Positions 27,132 through 41,208 of a DNA stretch of 64,000 nucleotides are shown piece after piece. The position numbers and the translations under genes are program-made. The DNA is from Cycloclasticus sp. (GTDB lineage: Bacteria > Pseudomonadota > Gammaproteobacteria > Methylococcales > Cycloclasticaceae). The DNA lies in the NCBI GenBank assembly GCA_012959695.1, contig DUCS01000036.1:1-64000 (forward strand). The letters run 5' to 3'. The stretch's first letter is position 1. Each line of letters begins with the position of its first letter. Under the pieces are notes generated by a model, which saw nothing but the letters and a program-made list of their open reading frames with translations, searched no databases and was not told the DNA's origin.

Positions 27132-27405
27132 TATCTGACTCAATGTATTGAAAAAAAGTTTCGTCCTGACCAATCAAACCAAGCTCGCGCCTTGCTTTCT
27201 CTTCAATCACATCGTGGCCACTTTTCAAGTTCGTTACCTCGGCCTGAAGCGTATCATTTCGATACATTAGTGCTTTATTTTCTTCTTTGAGCGTTTCAAT
27301 GCGCTGCTCTAGCGCCCACGAATCTTGTGCTTTCCCCTCAGCTACCCATAATTTATATTGTAGGTAGCCGAAGAGTAAAACAAGAATGATGAACAGTGCC
27401 TTCAA
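27121..27405 (-). CDS. ftsB: Cell division protein FtsB
   Basis: Bitopic divisome protein of the FtsQLB complex. It has one N-terminal membrane helix (LFIILVLLFGYLQYKLWVAEG) followed by a periplasmic coiled coil (residues 30-70) and the conserved tail ERARRELGLIGQDETFF-like segment. At 94 residues it is slightly shorter than in E. coli (103). The start is TTG at 27405, one base after the eno stop, with no Shine-Dalgarno, so translation is probably coupled to eno. Confidence 0.94.
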   Translation of the reverse strand: MKALFIILVLLFGYLQYKLWVAEGKAQDSWALEQRIETLKEENKALMYRNDTLQAEVTNLKSGHDVIEEKARRELGLIGQDETFFQYIESDNEQ

Positions 27406-27406
27406 T

Positions 27407-28699
<1,293 letters not shown>

Positions 28700-28706
28700 T
28701 TATTAT

Positions 28707-31186
<2,480 letters not shown>

Positions 31187-31213
31187 CTAAAAAGTAAAAA
31201 TTGAATCATCGGC

Positions 31214-31235
31214 ATTATACGCGAATCGATTCGCG
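31214..31235 (-). promoter_or_regulatory. pyrG promoter with perfect 16-base palindrome in the spacer
   Basis: On the minus strand the perfect -10 TATAAT (31219-31214) directly follows the palindrome CGCGAATCGATTCGCG (31235-31220). No recognisable -35 lies at the normal distance. The palindrome fills the -10/-35 spacer, the place where a dimeric regulator or MerR-type activator would bind. The regulator is unknown. Confidence 0.55.
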
Positions 31236-31264
31236 AGAAGTTGCCACATTAGATAAAAACGAAC

Positions 31265-32602
31265 CTATACCTGTTTGATTTTCAACCTAGGATGTTTCCA
31301 TACAATGTTATACCCCATACTGTCATCAGACACCAAAAACTCCTCGTCCACCCAAAGATTGGCAACCGCTGCTAATGTGTCATCGAAATAAATCAACGGG
31401 ATAGCATCTCGAACCCAGGGGAAAATTTTGGCCTCATGGAAAAGCTTCTTCAATTTGCGACGCCCTTGCCTGCCAAGTAATTTCAAACTCTCACCACCTT
31501 TTCTATGTGCAACTGTCACCTTTGATGTCGCCCATTTTTGCTGATCTATCCCTTTCCCACGGACCAGCCTTTTCGATAAAACGCCTATTTCAGAGGTAAT
31601 CTCTACCTCCTCAGCAAACCAGTTTATCGACTCATAACGTAATTCATCGCTTTTTATCGCTGTCAGAAAAAACGTTGCATCAAAAAGCCTGAGCTGAATA
31701 GCAGACCACTCGATTAATGCCGAATCACTCGGTTTGATGCTAATAGAACGTTGGATTTCTAGCAGTATTTTTTCTGACGGCATGCGCACATCATTGCGAA
31801 GTAACCAATGACGAATCACTAAACGTTGCCGCGCTGCATCTAAATCAATAAGGTTATGCATGTTAAGCACCTCCGTATCTTGATTCTCTATATCGGTTGC
31901 CGCAAGGTTAAACAAAACTGACGATGCCTCTGCACAATGCGCGGCACTTCTTGAGGTGGTTTTAGAAAAAGCTGGCCAGCGCTGCTGAATAAGTGGAATG
32001 ACCTGCTGGCGTAAAAAATTTCGATTTAACGAGGTATCGAGGTTGCTAGAATCTTCAATCCATTCCAAATTTTCTTCCTTGGCATAATGCTTAATTTCCG
32101 CCTTTGACACGTTAAGAAGAGGTCGCGCGATATAGCCCAAGCCAAAATTAGTACACGTCGGCATACTGGCCAAACCATCGATACCGGCCCCTCTTAAAAG
32201 CTGCAACATCAAGGTTTCTGCCTGGTCATCTTGATGTTGAGCCGTTAGCAAAACCGTATGCGCCTTAACTTCACTCTTTAACGCATCATACCTCGCATGA
32301 CGCGCAGCCTGCTCCGGTCCATCGCCAGCGACATCATCGGCGTTAACTTTTTGGCTGATAAAATCAATACCCAGCTCAATACAAACTGATTCACAATGAT
32401 CTCGCCATTTAACTGAATCGACATGCAAACCATGGTCGATATACATGGCACAAAAAGTAACCTTTGGGAGAGTTGGCTTTATTATGGAGCTTACATGCAA
32501 CAAAACATGCGAATCAACGCCGCCACTGTAGGCAATAACGACATGCGTTAAACCATTAATCGACGTCAGTTGTTGCTCAACATTGTCAACAAGATGCTTC
32601 AA
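31265..32602 (-). CDS. tilS: tRNA(Ile)-lysidine synthase TilS
   Basis: Modifies the wobble C34 of tRNA-Ile(CAU) to lysidine, which switches its identity to isoleucine. The N-terminal PP-loop is VVIAYSGGVDSHVLLH; the segment TAQHQDDQAETLMLQLLRGAG follows, and the C-terminal domain includes GRQGRRKLKKLFHEAKI and WVRDAIPLIY. The length is 445 residues. The start is TTG at 32602, with AGGA about 6 bases upstream. It lies 17 bases after accA, as in other gammaproteobacteria. Confidence 0.96.
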   Translation of the reverse strand: MKHLVDNVEQQLTSINGLTHVVIAYSGGVDSHVLLHVSSIIKPTLPKVTFCAMYIDHGLHVDSVKWRDHCESVCIELGIDFISQKVNADDVAGDGPEQAARHARYDALKSEVKAHTVLLTAQHQDDQAETLMLQLLRGAGIDGLASMPTCTNFGLGYIARPLLNVSKAEIKHYAKEENLEWIEDSSNLDTSLNRNFLRQQVIPLIQQRWPAFSKTTSRSAAHCAEASSVLFNLAATDIENQDTEVLNMHNLIDLDAARQRLVIRHWLLRNDVRMPSEKILLEIQRSISIKPSDSALIEWSAIQLRLFDATFFLTAIKSDELRYESINWFAEEVEITSEIGVLSKRLVRGKGIDQQKWATSKVTVAHRKGGESLKLLGRQGRRKLKKLFHEAKIFPWVRDAIPLIYFDDTLAAVANLWVDEEFLVSDDSMGYNIVWKHPRLKIKQV

Positions 32603-32619
32603 TGAAGTCCTGGGGGCGC

Positions 32620-33579
32620 TTAGGCAGTGGTGAATTTTCCGTATGACATTAGTCGCTTATAGCGTTCGGCTAATAAGTCATCAATCGACATAGCATTCAC
32701 CTTATTAACTTCTTTCAATAAGGTTTCTTTGATCTTTTCCTTCATAAATGAAAGATTTCGATGCGCACCGCCTAGCGGCTCGTCAATCACGCCATCTATC
32801 AAACCATTAGCTAATAATTTACTGGATGTGATTGCCATCGCTTTTGCCGCTTGTGATGCCTTTTCAGCACTTTTCCATAAAATTGACGCGCAACCTTCGG
32901 GGGAAATAACCGAGTATGTGCTGTATTTTAATAAGAAAAGTTTATCGCACACGCCCAGTGCCAACGCACCACCTGAGCCACCTTCACCAATCACAATGCT
33001 GATAATAGGAGTTTTGAGTTTAGACATTTCAAATAAATTTCTAGCAATCGCTTCACTTTGCCCACGTTCTTCTGCACCAACACCTGGGTACGCACCCGGC
33101 GTATCGATAAACGTAATAATGGGTAAGTTAAATCGCTCGGCTATGTGCATTAAACGCAGCGCTTTTCTATAACCTTCTGGGCGGGGCATGCCAAAATTTC
33201 GCTTAAGCTTTTCCTTGGTATCGCGCCCCTTTTGATGGCCAATCACCATCACAGGCAAACCGTCTAATCTAGCCATTCCACCAACAATAGCGGCATCATC
33301 TGCGTAGTGTCTGTCACCATGAAGTTCAATAAAGCCTTCAAACACGCCATCAATATAATCCAACGAATACGGGCGCTTAGGGTGGCGAGATAGTTTAGAT
33401 ATTTCCCAATCCGTTAATTTTGAAAAAATTGATTCGGTTAGTGACCGGCTCTTTTCATGTAGCCTATCGATCTCTTTTTGAATATCAATTTCATTATCGG
33501 TACCCACACGTCGAAGTTCTTCAAGCTTGTCTTCAAGTTCAACGATAGGCTGTTCAAAATCTAAGTAATCTAAGTTCAT
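32620..33579 (-). CDS. accA: Acetyl-CoA carboxylase carboxyltransferase, alpha subunit
   Basis: Half of the carboxyltransferase that transfers CO2 from biotin to acetyl-CoA, giving malonyl-CoA for fatty acid synthesis. The N-terminal coiled-coil segment ([18 protein letters not shown]) and the core motifs [27 protein letters not shown] and [12 protein letters not shown] are typical. The length of 319 residues equals that of E. coli AccA. It sits between dnaE and tilS with small gaps, the usual order. Confidence 0.98.
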   Translation of the reverse strand: MNLDYLDFEQPIVELEDKLEELRRVGTDNEIDIQKEIDRLHEKSRSLTESIFSKLTDWEISKLSRHPKRPYSLDYIDGVFEGFIELHGDRHYADDAAIVGGMARLDGLPVMVIGHQKGRDTKEKLKRNFGMPRPEGYRKALRLMHIAERFNLPIITFIDTPGAYPGVGAEERGQSEAIARNLFEMSKLKTPIISIVIGEGGSGGALALGVCDKLFLLKYSTYSVISPEGCASILWKSAEKASQAAKAMAITSSKLLANGLIDGVIDEPLGGAHRNLSFMKEKIKETLLKEVNKVNAMSIDDLLAERYKRLMSYGKFTTA

Positions 33580-33621
33580 GGCCGTATTTTATAGCGAGTC
33601 ATGCAATTCGGCCAGTTATAT

Positions 33622-36600
33622 TCAATATCGGATAAAACTTTTTTGATTCGGTAAGGTTTGCTTAAGTTCTTCTAATAATAAATCGTTTGGCACAACATTC
33701 CATTCATCCGCCAGTTTTAAAGCCGACGAGGCACCTTGTAACGCGATTTTAATTCGTACTGGGCAGTTTCCACCTTTATAGGGGTTTAACAACTGTTGCA
33801 GCCCATCTATGGACACACCTTGCGTGTCGTTATGATGAATGTCTATCAACAAGTCCTTTGAGAATCGCTCTCTGGCCTGCTCAACCGTTAAGACAGATTC
33901 AATGGTAATTCTATTCTGACCAGCAAAATCATCAAAAGAAATGGCACCGATAATAACCACAATCTGCTCACTGACTAATTGTTCACTGAAATTATCAAAC
34001 ACCTCACTGTATGCCACCGCTTCAATGCGCGCACTGCCATCGTCTAAGATAACCGTTGCTATTTTAGAACCACTTTTAGTCGGACGAGTTCTCACTTCAA
34101 GCACTAGCCCCGCTACTGTTACTGGCTTACCTTTTGCTCGTCTGTATTGGCCACCGCCACCCGATGTATTAATCTCCATTTCATGTAAGGTTAAGAGTTT
34201 TCCTGACGTCACAGACGACATTTCTTCGCGAACAGAATCAAAAGGATGACCCGTTAAATACAGCCCTAGAGTGATTTTTTCAGCCTTAAGCCGCTCATGT
34301 TCAGTCCAAGGCTCTATGTTTGTTTTTTGCGTTTGCTGTTGTGGTGACTCAACAACCGACAAGCCGAACAAATCGTTCTGTCCAGCAGAGACGCTTTTAT
34401 TATGTTGATCCGCTATCTGTAAAACGCCTGATAACTCGGACATTAAACGTGCTCGATTATCATCAAAACAATCTAACGCACCGGACTTGATAAGCGCTTC
34501 TTGAACACGGCGATTTGCTTTTCGTATATCAATTCGCCTGGCGAGGTCTTCGTGACTTGAGTAACTACCGTTATTGTCACGCTGTTCAATAATCGATTCG
34601 ATGGCCGCCTCGCCAACGCCTTTTATAGCGCCTAGGCCATATATTATTTGCCCATCATCATTGGTGGTAAAACGATATGCCGATGAGTTGACGTCTGGCG
34701 GTAAAATATCCAACCCCATATCACGGCATTCATCAATGAACATAACAACTTTGTCGGTATTATCCATGTCGGATGACAGTACCGCTGCCATAAATTCAGA
34801 CGGGTAATGGGTTTTTAACCACGCCGTTTGATAGGCAATTAATGCATACGCTGCAGAATGTGATTTATTAAAGCCGTATCCCGCAAATTTTTCCATTAAA
34901 TCGAAGATATACGTAGCCACGTCTTCTTTTACATCATTGGCTACCGCGCCTTCTGTAAACATCACCCGTTGTTTGGCCATTTCCTCCGGCTTCTTTTTAC
35001 CCATCGACCGACGTAACAAATCAGCCATACCCAAACTAAAGCCAGCCAAATCCTGCGCAATTTTCATCACTTGCTCTTGGTATAAAATAACCCCATTGGT
35101 TGGCTCTAAAATCGCAACCAACGTTGGGTGCGCATATTCTGCTTTCTTTCGGCCATGTTTAACATTGATGTAGTCGTCCACCATGCCAGACTGCAGTGGG
35201 CCAGGTCTAAACAAGGCCACCAAGGCAATCACATCTTCAAAACTGTCCGGGCGTAATCGACGAATCAAATCTTTCATACCACGTGATTCCAGTTGAAAAA
35301 CGGCTGTTGTGGCATAGTTTTTTAGCAATTCATACGTTGCCTCATCATCACGCGGCAAAGTGTCAATATCAACAACGTCTTTTCCTTCAGCAGTGAGGCG
35401 CTGGTTGATGTTTTGTAATGCCCAATCAATAATCGTTAGGGTTCTGAGACCCAAAAAGTCAAACTTAACCAAACCAACGGCTTCAATGTCATCTTTGTCA
35501 AATTGAGTAACAAGGTTGTCACCACCTTGCTCACAATAGAGCGGAGAGAAGTCGGTCAGCTTACTGGGTGAAATCACCACACCGCCGGCATGTTTGCCTG
35601 CATTTCGTGCAATACCTTCTAACTGAAGCGCCAAATCAATCAGTTCTCGAACTTCATCTTCTTCTTGATAAGCGCTTAATAAATCAGGGCTTTCATCCAA
35701 GGCCTTCGTTAGCGTCATGCCAATTTCAAACGGAATGGCCTTTGCTAAACGATCAACAAACCCATACGGGTGACCGAGCACACGGCCAACATCACGAATA
35801 ACCGCTTTTGCCGCCATGCTGCCATAGGTAATAATTTGAGATACTTTGTCACGGCCATATTTTCTGCCGACATAATCAATCACCCGGTCGCGGCCATCCA
35901 TACAGAAATCGACGTCGAAATCAGGCATGGATACACGCTCTGGATTAAGAAACCGTTCGAACAACAGGTCAAATTCCATCGGGTCTAAATCTGTAATTCT
36001 AAGCGCGTAAGCAATGATAGAACCGGCACCAGAACCACGACCAGGGCCAACAGGTATACCGTTATCCTTAGCCCACTGAATAAAATCAGCAACAATCAAG
36101 AAATATCCTGGGAAGCCCATCTGGCAGATAACATCCAGTTCGCGCTTTAGCCTAGCTTGATACTGCGCAAGCCTTTCATCATCAAAATCTATGCGTGCAG
36201 AGGTTTCTTCTATTCGCTTATCCAAACCCTTTTGTGCCAAATCAGCAAAATACTCATCCGTTGTCATACCATCGGGCACCGGAAAATCAGGCAAAAAGTT
36301 TTCACCCAAGCTTAATTCAACATTACAGCGCATGGCTATTTGAACGCTATTTTCGATTGCTTCTGGTATATCCGAAAATAACTCTGCCATTTCTTCTTGG
36401 CTTTTAAGGTATTGCTGTTCGGTGTGTGTTTTAACGCGCCGGCCATCTGACAGAACTCGGCCTTGGTTAATACACACCCGCGCTTCATGCGCCGCAAATT
36501 CATCCTCAGTCAAGAAACAACAGCCGTTAGTTGCAACAACGGGGATTTTATGTGCGACAGCTAATTGCACCATATTGTGAACCAAACCACTCTCGGCAGG

Positions 36601-37128
36601 CCGACCCGTGCGCTGGATTTCAAGATAAAAACGATCGCCAAACGCTTTATGCCATGTTTGTAAAAGCCTCTCGGTATTCTCTGAATCATTACTCTGCAAG
36701 GACGTTGCAAATAATCCTTCAAGAAAACCAGATAAAACAATCAAGCCCTCATTGTCATCACAAATTTTCTCAGAGGTTAAATACGGAACACCTTTATCTT
36801 GGCCATTGATGTATGCATCTGAAATTAGTTCACACAACCTAAGGTAGCCTTTCTTATTTTGCACCAGCAGTGTGACGATATAAGGCTTCTTTTGATCGAC
36901 TGCATCTTTAATAAGCACATCCGCACCAATAATGGGCTTAACGCCGGCACTAGTGGCCGCACGATAAAATTTTACTGCAGCAAATAAATTTGATTGATCC
37001 GTCACAGCAATCGCTGGCATGGATAATTCAGTTGCTCGCTTAACCAGTGGTTTTATACGAATAATACCGTCTACTAAGGAATACTCAGTATGGTTTCTTA
37101 GGTGAACAAACGTCAGTTTTTCTGTCAT
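33622..37128 (-). CDS. dnaE: DNA polymerase III alpha subunit
   Basis: Replicative DNA polymerase catalytic subunit, family C. It has the N-terminal PHP domain (FVHLRNHTEYSLVDG), the palm with catalytic aspartates in PDFDVDFCMDGRDRVI near residue 400, the GPGRGSGAGS segment, the helix-hairpin-helix near residue 835 (GLGAIKGVGEAAI) and a C-terminal OB domain (VTVAGLVLEVRTRP). At 1168 residues it is the DnaE1 form. Its ATG overlaps the rnhB stop by 4 bases. Confidence 0.98.
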   Translation of the reverse strand: MTEKLTFVHLRNHTEYSLVDGIIRIKPLVKRATELSMPAIAVTDQSNLFAAVKFYRAATSAGVKPIIGADVLIKDAVDQKKPYIVTLLVQNKKGYLRLCELISDAYINGQDKGVPYLTSEKICDDNEGLIVLSGFLEGLFATSLQSNDSENTERLLQTWHKAFGDRFYLEIQRTGRPAESGLVHNMVQLAVAHKIPVVATNGCCFLTEDEFAAHEARVCINQGRVLSDGRRVKTHTEQQYLKSQEEMAELFSDIPEAIENSVQIAMRCNVELSLGENFLPDFPVPDGMTTDEYFADLAQKGLDKRIEETSARIDFDDERLAQYQARLKRELDVICQMGFPGYFLIVADFIQWAKDNGIPVGPGRGSGAGSIIAYALRITDLDPMEFDLLFERFLNPERVSMPDFDVDFCMDGRDRVIDYVGRKYGRDKVSQIITYGSMAAKAVIRDVGRVLGHPYGFVDRLAKAIPFEIGMTLTKALDESPDLLSAYQEEDEVRELIDLALQLEGIARNAGKHAGGVVISPSKLTDFSPLYCEQGGDNLVTQFDKDDIEAVGLVKFDFLGLRTLTIIDWALQNINQRLTAEGKDVVDIDTLPRDDEATYELLKNYATTAVFQLESRGMKDLIRRLRPDSFEDVIALVALFRPGPLQSGMVDDYINVKHGRKKAEYAHPTLVAILEPTNGVILYQEQVMKIAQDLAGFSLGMADLLRRSMGKKKPEEMAKQRVMFTEGAVANDVKEDVATYIFDLMEKFAGYGFNKSHSAAYALIAYQTAWLKTHYPSEFMAAVLSSDMDNTDKVVMFIDECRDMGLDILPPDVNSSAYRFTTNDDGQIIYGLGAIKGVGEAAIESIIEQRDNNGSYSSHEDLARRIDIRKANRRVQEALIKSGALDCFDDNRARLMSELSGVLQIADQHNKSVSAGQNDLFGLSVVESPQQQTQKTNIEPWTEHERLKAEKITLGLYLTGHPFDSVREEMSSVTSGKLLTLHEMEINTSGGGGQYRRAKGKPVTVAGLVLEVRTRPTKSGSKIATVILDDGSARIEAVAYSEVFDNFSEQLVSEQIVVIIGAISFDDFAGQNRITIESVLTVEQARERFSKDLLIDIHHNDTQGVSIDGLQQLLNPYKGGNCPVRIKIALQGASSALKLADEWNVVPNDLLLEELKQTLPNQKSFIRY

Positions 37129-37691
37129 GCTAATAACGCTTTTACCGGAGCGAATGAGCGACGGTAAATATCAGTAACACCATTAAGGAAAATACTCTTT
37201 TTGTGTGCCGGTGTTGGGTACCCCATATGTTGTGCAAGGTCATACCCTGGATTTAATACATCTAAAATTGCCATGTGTTCGTCACGGTAGACTTTTGCGA
37301 TAATGGAGGCGGCAGAAATCTCTGCGATTAAGTTATCGCCACCTTTTATGCACTCTCCTGGAATTTGAATATGAGGGTAAAACGTGCCGTCAACTTGTGC
37401 AAAATCACAAGGAACACTCAACCCTTCATACGCCCTTTTCATGGCGAGTAAACTGGCTTGTAATATATTCAACTCATCAATTTCCAACGCTTCCGCACGG
37501 CCTATTGACCAATCTTTAGCATTGGTCATAATCATTTCTGAGAGCTCATCTCGTTTCTTTTTAGACAGTTTTTTAGAATCCATCAAACCCTCAATCGGTT
37601 TATTTGGATCCAAAACAACTGCCGCCGCAACAACAGGGCCTGCAATACAACCACGCCCTACTTCATCTAAACCAACAATCACACGACTCAT
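37125..37691 (-). CDS. rnhB: Ribonuclease HII
   Basis: Cleaves RNA in RNA-DNA hybrids and misincorporated ribonucleotides. The motif VGLDEVGRGCIAGPV carries the catalytic Asp-Glu pair, with further acidic residues in FAQVDG and AKVYRDEHM. The ORF track extends 22 codons upstream into lpxB. ATG 37691 (MSRVIVGLDE) is preferred because it overlaps the lpxB stop by one base (TGATG) and gives 188 residues, near the E. coli 198. It overlaps dnaE by 4 bases. Confidence 0.97.
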   Translation of the reverse strand: MSRVIVGLDEVGRGCIAGPVVAAAVVLDPNKPIEGLMDSKKLSKKKRDELSEMIMTNAKDWSIGRAEALEIDELNILQASLLAMKRAYEGLSVPCDFAQVDGTFYPHIQIPGECIKGGDNLIAEISAASIIAKVYRDEHMAILDVLNPGYDLAQHMGYPTPAHKKSIFLNGVTDIYRRSFAPVKALLA

Positions 37692-38851
37692 CAAGCAATG
37701 TCTCCATTCAAAACACGAGAAACAATATCGGCCGCCTGTAGGTCGGCATCCCGGCATAATGAAATAGCCATATCATCAAAATGTTCAACCATACTGTCTG
37801 ACACGCCTGATTCGTGATAAATCCTTAGTAATTCTTCAGCCAAAACGTCAGGCCTTACTTGCTCTTGTATAAATTCTTTTATTAACTCTCTGCCTGCAAT
37901 CAAGTTCGGCATAGACACGAACGGTGCTTTTAACAAATTAAACGTTCTAAAAACCCACGCTGTCAGCGCCGACACTTTGTAAGCAACGACCATCGGTTTT
38001 TTCAACAGCATAACTTCAAGCGTTGCTGTGCCTGATGCAACCAACACCATATCAGATGCGGCAATCATGGATGCTGTCGCAGATTGCTTGATGATTAAAT
38101 CAAGTTGAATCCCTGATTCCTTATAAATATCGTTGAATAACCCAATGGATGATTCATCAGCCAGTGGCACGAGTACTTTTAGGTTTGGAATTTTTTTCGC
38201 GCATTTTTCTGCCGTTTCAAGAAAAATTAAACTGTGGCGATTTAATTCACCCATGCGGCTGCCCGGCATCATTGTTAAAACGGGGGTATCTGCTCCAATA
38301 TCTAATGCTTTTTTCGCAACCGATGTGCTGTCATGCTGTTTATACTGATCCGCTAATGGGTGACCAATAAAATAGGCTGGCACAGCGGTATTTTTAAAGT
38401 AGTCTTCTTCAAAAGGAAAAATGCACAGGAGTGCATTTAACGAACCGATTAGTTTTTTAATGCGTTTAGGACGCCACGCCCAAACCGTTGGACTAACATA
38501 ATGTACGGTTTTTATATCCCTATTATGGAGTTCTTTTTCCAATTTTAAATTAAAATCAGGCGCGTCAATTCCGACGAATACATCAGGTGATTCGTTAAGG
38601 ATGGTTTGTTGCAATGTGCGCCTAATAGCCAATAATTCAGGCAAGTGTTTGAGGACTTCAAATAAACCAAACACGGATAGTTTTGACATTGGATAATACG
38701 AATGAAAACCTTCCTTGATCATCCGTGCCCCTCCAATCCCTGAAAATTGAGCATCTGGATAACGTTCTTTTAAACGTTTAATCAAACCGGCTGCCAGTAT
38801 ATCGCCAGAGTGTTCTCCAGCAACCATCATAATTTTAAGTGGTTTATTCAT
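37691..38851 (-). CDS. lpxB: Lipid-A-disaccharide synthase
   Basis: Family 19 glycosyltransferase that joins UDP-diacylglucosamine and lipid X to the lipid A disaccharide at the inner membrane. The N-terminal VAGEHSGDILAAGL, the central YVSPTVWAWRPKRI and VASGTATLEVMLLKKPMVVAYK are the family signatures. The length is 386 residues. It is separated from lpxA by 93 bases in which I found no convincing promoter, and is followed directly by rnhB. Confidence 0.97.
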   Translation of the reverse strand: MNKPLKIMMVAGEHSGDILAAGLIKRLKERYPDAQFSGIGGARMIKEGFHSYYPMSKLSVFGLFEVLKHLPELLAIRRTLQQTILNESPDVFVGIDAPDFNLKLEKELHNRDIKTVHYVSPTVWAWRPKRIKKLIGSLNALLCIFPFEEDYFKNTAVPAYFIGHPLADQYKQHDSTSVAKKALDIGADTPVLTMMPGSRMGELNRHSLIFLETAEKCAKKIPNLKVLVPLADESSIGLFNDIYKESGIQLDLIIKQSATASMIAASDMVLVASGTATLEVMLLKKPMVVAYKVSALTAWVFRTFNLLKAPFVSMPNLIAGRELIKEFIQEQVRPDVLAEELLRIYHESGVSDSMVEHFDDMAISLCRDADLQAADIVSRVLNGDIA

Positions 38852-38944
38852 ATGGATAGATACATTGTCACGACATAAACACTCAGAAATTGAAGGCTTT
38901 AATACATTAGGAACTGATGTGAGCCTATTTTCTCGTCACAAACT

Positions 38945-39715
38945 TTAGCGAAGAATACTACGATTTGAATTCGCTAGAAATTCAACCATTAGCGCCAACT
39001 CAGGGTGTTCGTCTTTAATGCTGATTAACTCATTTGTTGCCTCAGTCAATTTAAGGCCCGATTTATAGAGTGTTTTATAGGCACGCTTGATTTGCAATAT
39101 AGCATCTTCAGAAAAGCCTCTTCGCTTCAACCCAACAGAATTGATACCGTGAGGTTTAGTGGGTTGGCCGCCCACCATCACAAAAGGGGGCACATCTTTA
39201 GTAATCGCACTGCCCATAGCAGAAAAACAATGATCACCGAGGTGACAGAACTGATGCACTATTGAAAAACCACCTAAAATAACATTGTTTCCAATGTGTA
39301 CGTGGCCACCTAAAGAAGCAGCATTTGCAAGAATCACATCATCGGCAATCACACAATCATGCGCAACATGCGTATAGGCCATGAATAGGTTATTACTACC
39401 AATGGTCGTTGTGTTTTTGTCTTGCGTGGTGCCCCTATGAATTGTTGTAAATTCTCGAATTTGGTTATTATCGCCCATCTCTAAATATGACGTTTCACCT
39501 GCATATTTTTTATCTTGCGGGTCTTCACCAACCGATGAAAATTGATAAATACGATTGTTTTTGCCAATTTTTGTTATGCCGTTAATTGTTACGTGTGATC
39601 CAATAACAGTACCAGAATCGATTGTTACGTTAGCACCAATAACCGTATAAGGGCCAATCTGAACATCATCAGCAACGCTTGAACTTGGATCAATAATAGC
39701 CGTTGAATGTATCAT
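38945..39715 (-). CDS. lpxA: UDP-N-acetylglucosamine O-acyltransferase
   Basis: First enzyme of lipid A synthesis, acylating UDP-GlcNAc at O-3. The 256 residues begin with hexapeptide repeats of a left-handed beta-helix (IGPYTVIGANVTI, VILANAASLGGHVHIG). The catalytic His is in YTHVAHDC near residue 122, and the C-terminal helical domain begins at NSVGLKRRGFS. Its ATG overlaps the fabZ stop by 4 bases. Confidence 0.98.
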   Translation of the reverse strand: MIHSTAIIDPSSSVADDVQIGPYTVIGANVTIDSGTVIGSHVTINGITKIGKNNRIYQFSSVGEDPQDKKYAGETSYLEMGDNNQIREFTTIHRGTTQDKNTTTIGSNNLFMAYTHVAHDCVIADDVILANAASLGGHVHIGNNVILGGFSIVHQFCHLGDHCFSAMGSAITKDVPPFVMVGGQPTKPHGINSVGLKRRGFSEDAILQIKRAYKTLYKSGLKLTEATNELISIKDEHPELALMVEFLANSNRSILR

Positions 39716-40161
39716 TTAGTAGATTCCTTTGATGCACAAAGGATATCTGCTGACACAATGATTTTCCCATCAACCGTGGCCTTTGCAGAAAACGACCAAA
39801 TGTTTCTTCGATCTTTCTTGTAAACCGCCTCAATCATCAGTTGATCACCCGGTACAACTGAGCGTTTGAAACGAGCATTATCAATGCCTACTAGGTAATA
39901 CTCACCAAAATCTTCACCGCGATCAGTCAACGTTTTCATTGATAATAAACCCGTGGCTTGAGCCAATGCTTCGATAACTAACACACCAGGCATAATGGGG
40001 TTATGTGGAAAATGCCCGGCAAAATGCGGCTCGTTATAGCTAACATTTTTAAGCGCCAAAAGACGCTTACCGGCCTCGTATTCAACAATTCTATCTATCA
40101 TCAGAAAAGGGTAACGGTGCGGCAAAAATTCCATCACTTTTCTTACATCATCTTGCTGCAT
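39712..40161 (-). CDS. fabZ: 3-hydroxyacyl-ACP dehydratase FabZ
   Basis: Hot-dog-fold dehydratase of fatty acid elongation. The active-site histidine and glutamate are in FAGHFPHNPIMPGVLVIEALAQ, and LPHRYPFLMIDR is the N-terminal family signature. The length is 149 residues. AAAGGA precedes the ATG, which overlaps the lpxD stop by one base. Its position between lpxD and lpxA fits sharing of 3-hydroxyacyl-ACP between fatty acid and lipid A synthesis. Confidence 0.98.
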   Translation of the reverse strand: MQQDDVRKVMEFLPHRYPFLMIDRIVEYEAGKRLLALKNVSYNEPHFAGHFPHNPIMPGVLVIEALAQATGLLSMKTLTDRGEDFGEYYLVGIDNARFKRSVVPGDQLMIEAVYKKDRRNIWSFSAKATVDGKIIVSADILCASKESTK

Positions 40162-41186
40162 TAAGAGTCCTTTTGAGATTTAAGTAGTTTATTTATTTTT
40201 TTTGTTAATTTATCTAATTGTTTAAACCGTACCGCGTTCTTTAACCAATCCTTGTTTGATTGGAACGCTGTCCCAGACGAATAAGCACCTGCCTCTTTAA
40301 TAGAGTGTGTCACCATCGTCATGCCGGTTATATGTACGCCATCAGCAATGGAAATATGGCCAACAAGTCCGACCCCTCCCGCTAAGGTACAATTTTTCCC
40401 AATGGTCGTACTGCCAGCAATTCCCGTACAGCCAGCAATAGCTGTGTTATCACCAATCACTACATTATGGGCAATCATCACTTGGTTATCAATTTTAACC
40501 CCGTTGCCAATGATGGTATTTTCCAAAGCACCACAATCAACAGTGGTATTTGCACCTATTTCAACATCATTACCAATAACGACATGCCCTAGTTGAGGGA
40601 TTTTAAACCAGCCACCTTGGTTAGCCAAAGGAGCATAACCAAATCCATCGCTTCCAATCACGGCCCCAGGGTGAATAGTTACATTATCACCAATAGATGT
40701 GCCTTCGCCAATGGTCACATTTGCAACCAAGTGTACGTTCTTACCAATCACTACATCATTATTAATAACGCAGCCTGCGCCAATTGTACAGCCACTTTGA
40801 AGGCTGACATTTTCAGCAATGACAACATTTGCACCTATTAGGCAATCTTTAGCAATATGTGATTCTTGCCCAATCACTGCTGATGCGTGAATGCTACCAA
40901 CCTTCTTAGATTTTCTATATATCAGCTCTGCAGCTTTGGCATAAGATAAATATGGGTTAGAAACGACCAGTGCGTTAACAGGGCAATCGTCAACAAAAGA
41001 AGACGATAGAATAACCACTCCGGCCTTAGTTGCTTTTAATGAATCAGTGTATTTAGGGTTATAAATAAATGATAGTTGATCTTTACTAGCGGCATCTAAT
41101 GTCGCACAACTTTCAATTGTAGACTCCGGGTCGCCCTTCAGTTCGCCACCAATTTCAACCGCTAAGTCTTTTAATGAAATTATCAC
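40161..41186 (-). CDS. lpxD: UDP-3-O-(3-hydroxyacyl)glucosamine N-acyltransferase
   Basis: Third enzyme of lipid A synthesis, adding the N-linked acyl chain. It has an N-terminal uridine-binding domain (residues 1-100), then a long run of hexapeptide repeats with the catalytic histidine region [19 protein letters not shown] near residue 240, and a short lysine-rich C-terminal helix. The length is 341 residues. The start is GTG at 41186. It lies 22 bases after skp. Confidence 0.97.
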   Translation of the reverse strand: MIISLKDLAVEIGGELKGDPESTIESCATLDAASKDQLSFIYNPKYTDSLKATKAGVVILSSSFVDDCPVNALVVSNPYLSYAKAAELIYRKSKKVGSIHASAVIGQESHIAKDCLIGANVVIAENVSLQSGCTIGAGCVINNDVVIGKNVHLVANVTIGEGTSIGDNVTIHPGAVIGSDGFGYAPLANQGGWFKIPQLGHVVIGNDVEIGANTTVDCGALENTIIGNGVKIDNQVMIAHNVVIGDNTAIAGCTGIAGSTTIGKNCTLAGGVGLVGHISIADGVHITGMTMVTHSIKEAGAYSSGTAFQSNKDWLKNAVRFKQLDKLTKKINKLLKSQKDS

Positions 41187-41208
41187 AAAATAGAACCGTT
41201 ACGTTTGT

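Noticed and set aside
26415-27173. Longer ispD starting at 27173
   Set aside because: The extra 14 residues run through ftsB coding sequence; the internal ATG at 27131 gives the normal IspD length.
32729-33172. Antisense ORF of 147 residues opposite accA
   Set aside because: Fully covered by accA codons and without family features.
37125-37757. Longer rnhB starting at 37757
   Set aside because: The 22 extra residues are cysteine-rich and read through the end of lpxB; the ATG at 37691 makes a stop-start overlap and begins at the family N-terminus.
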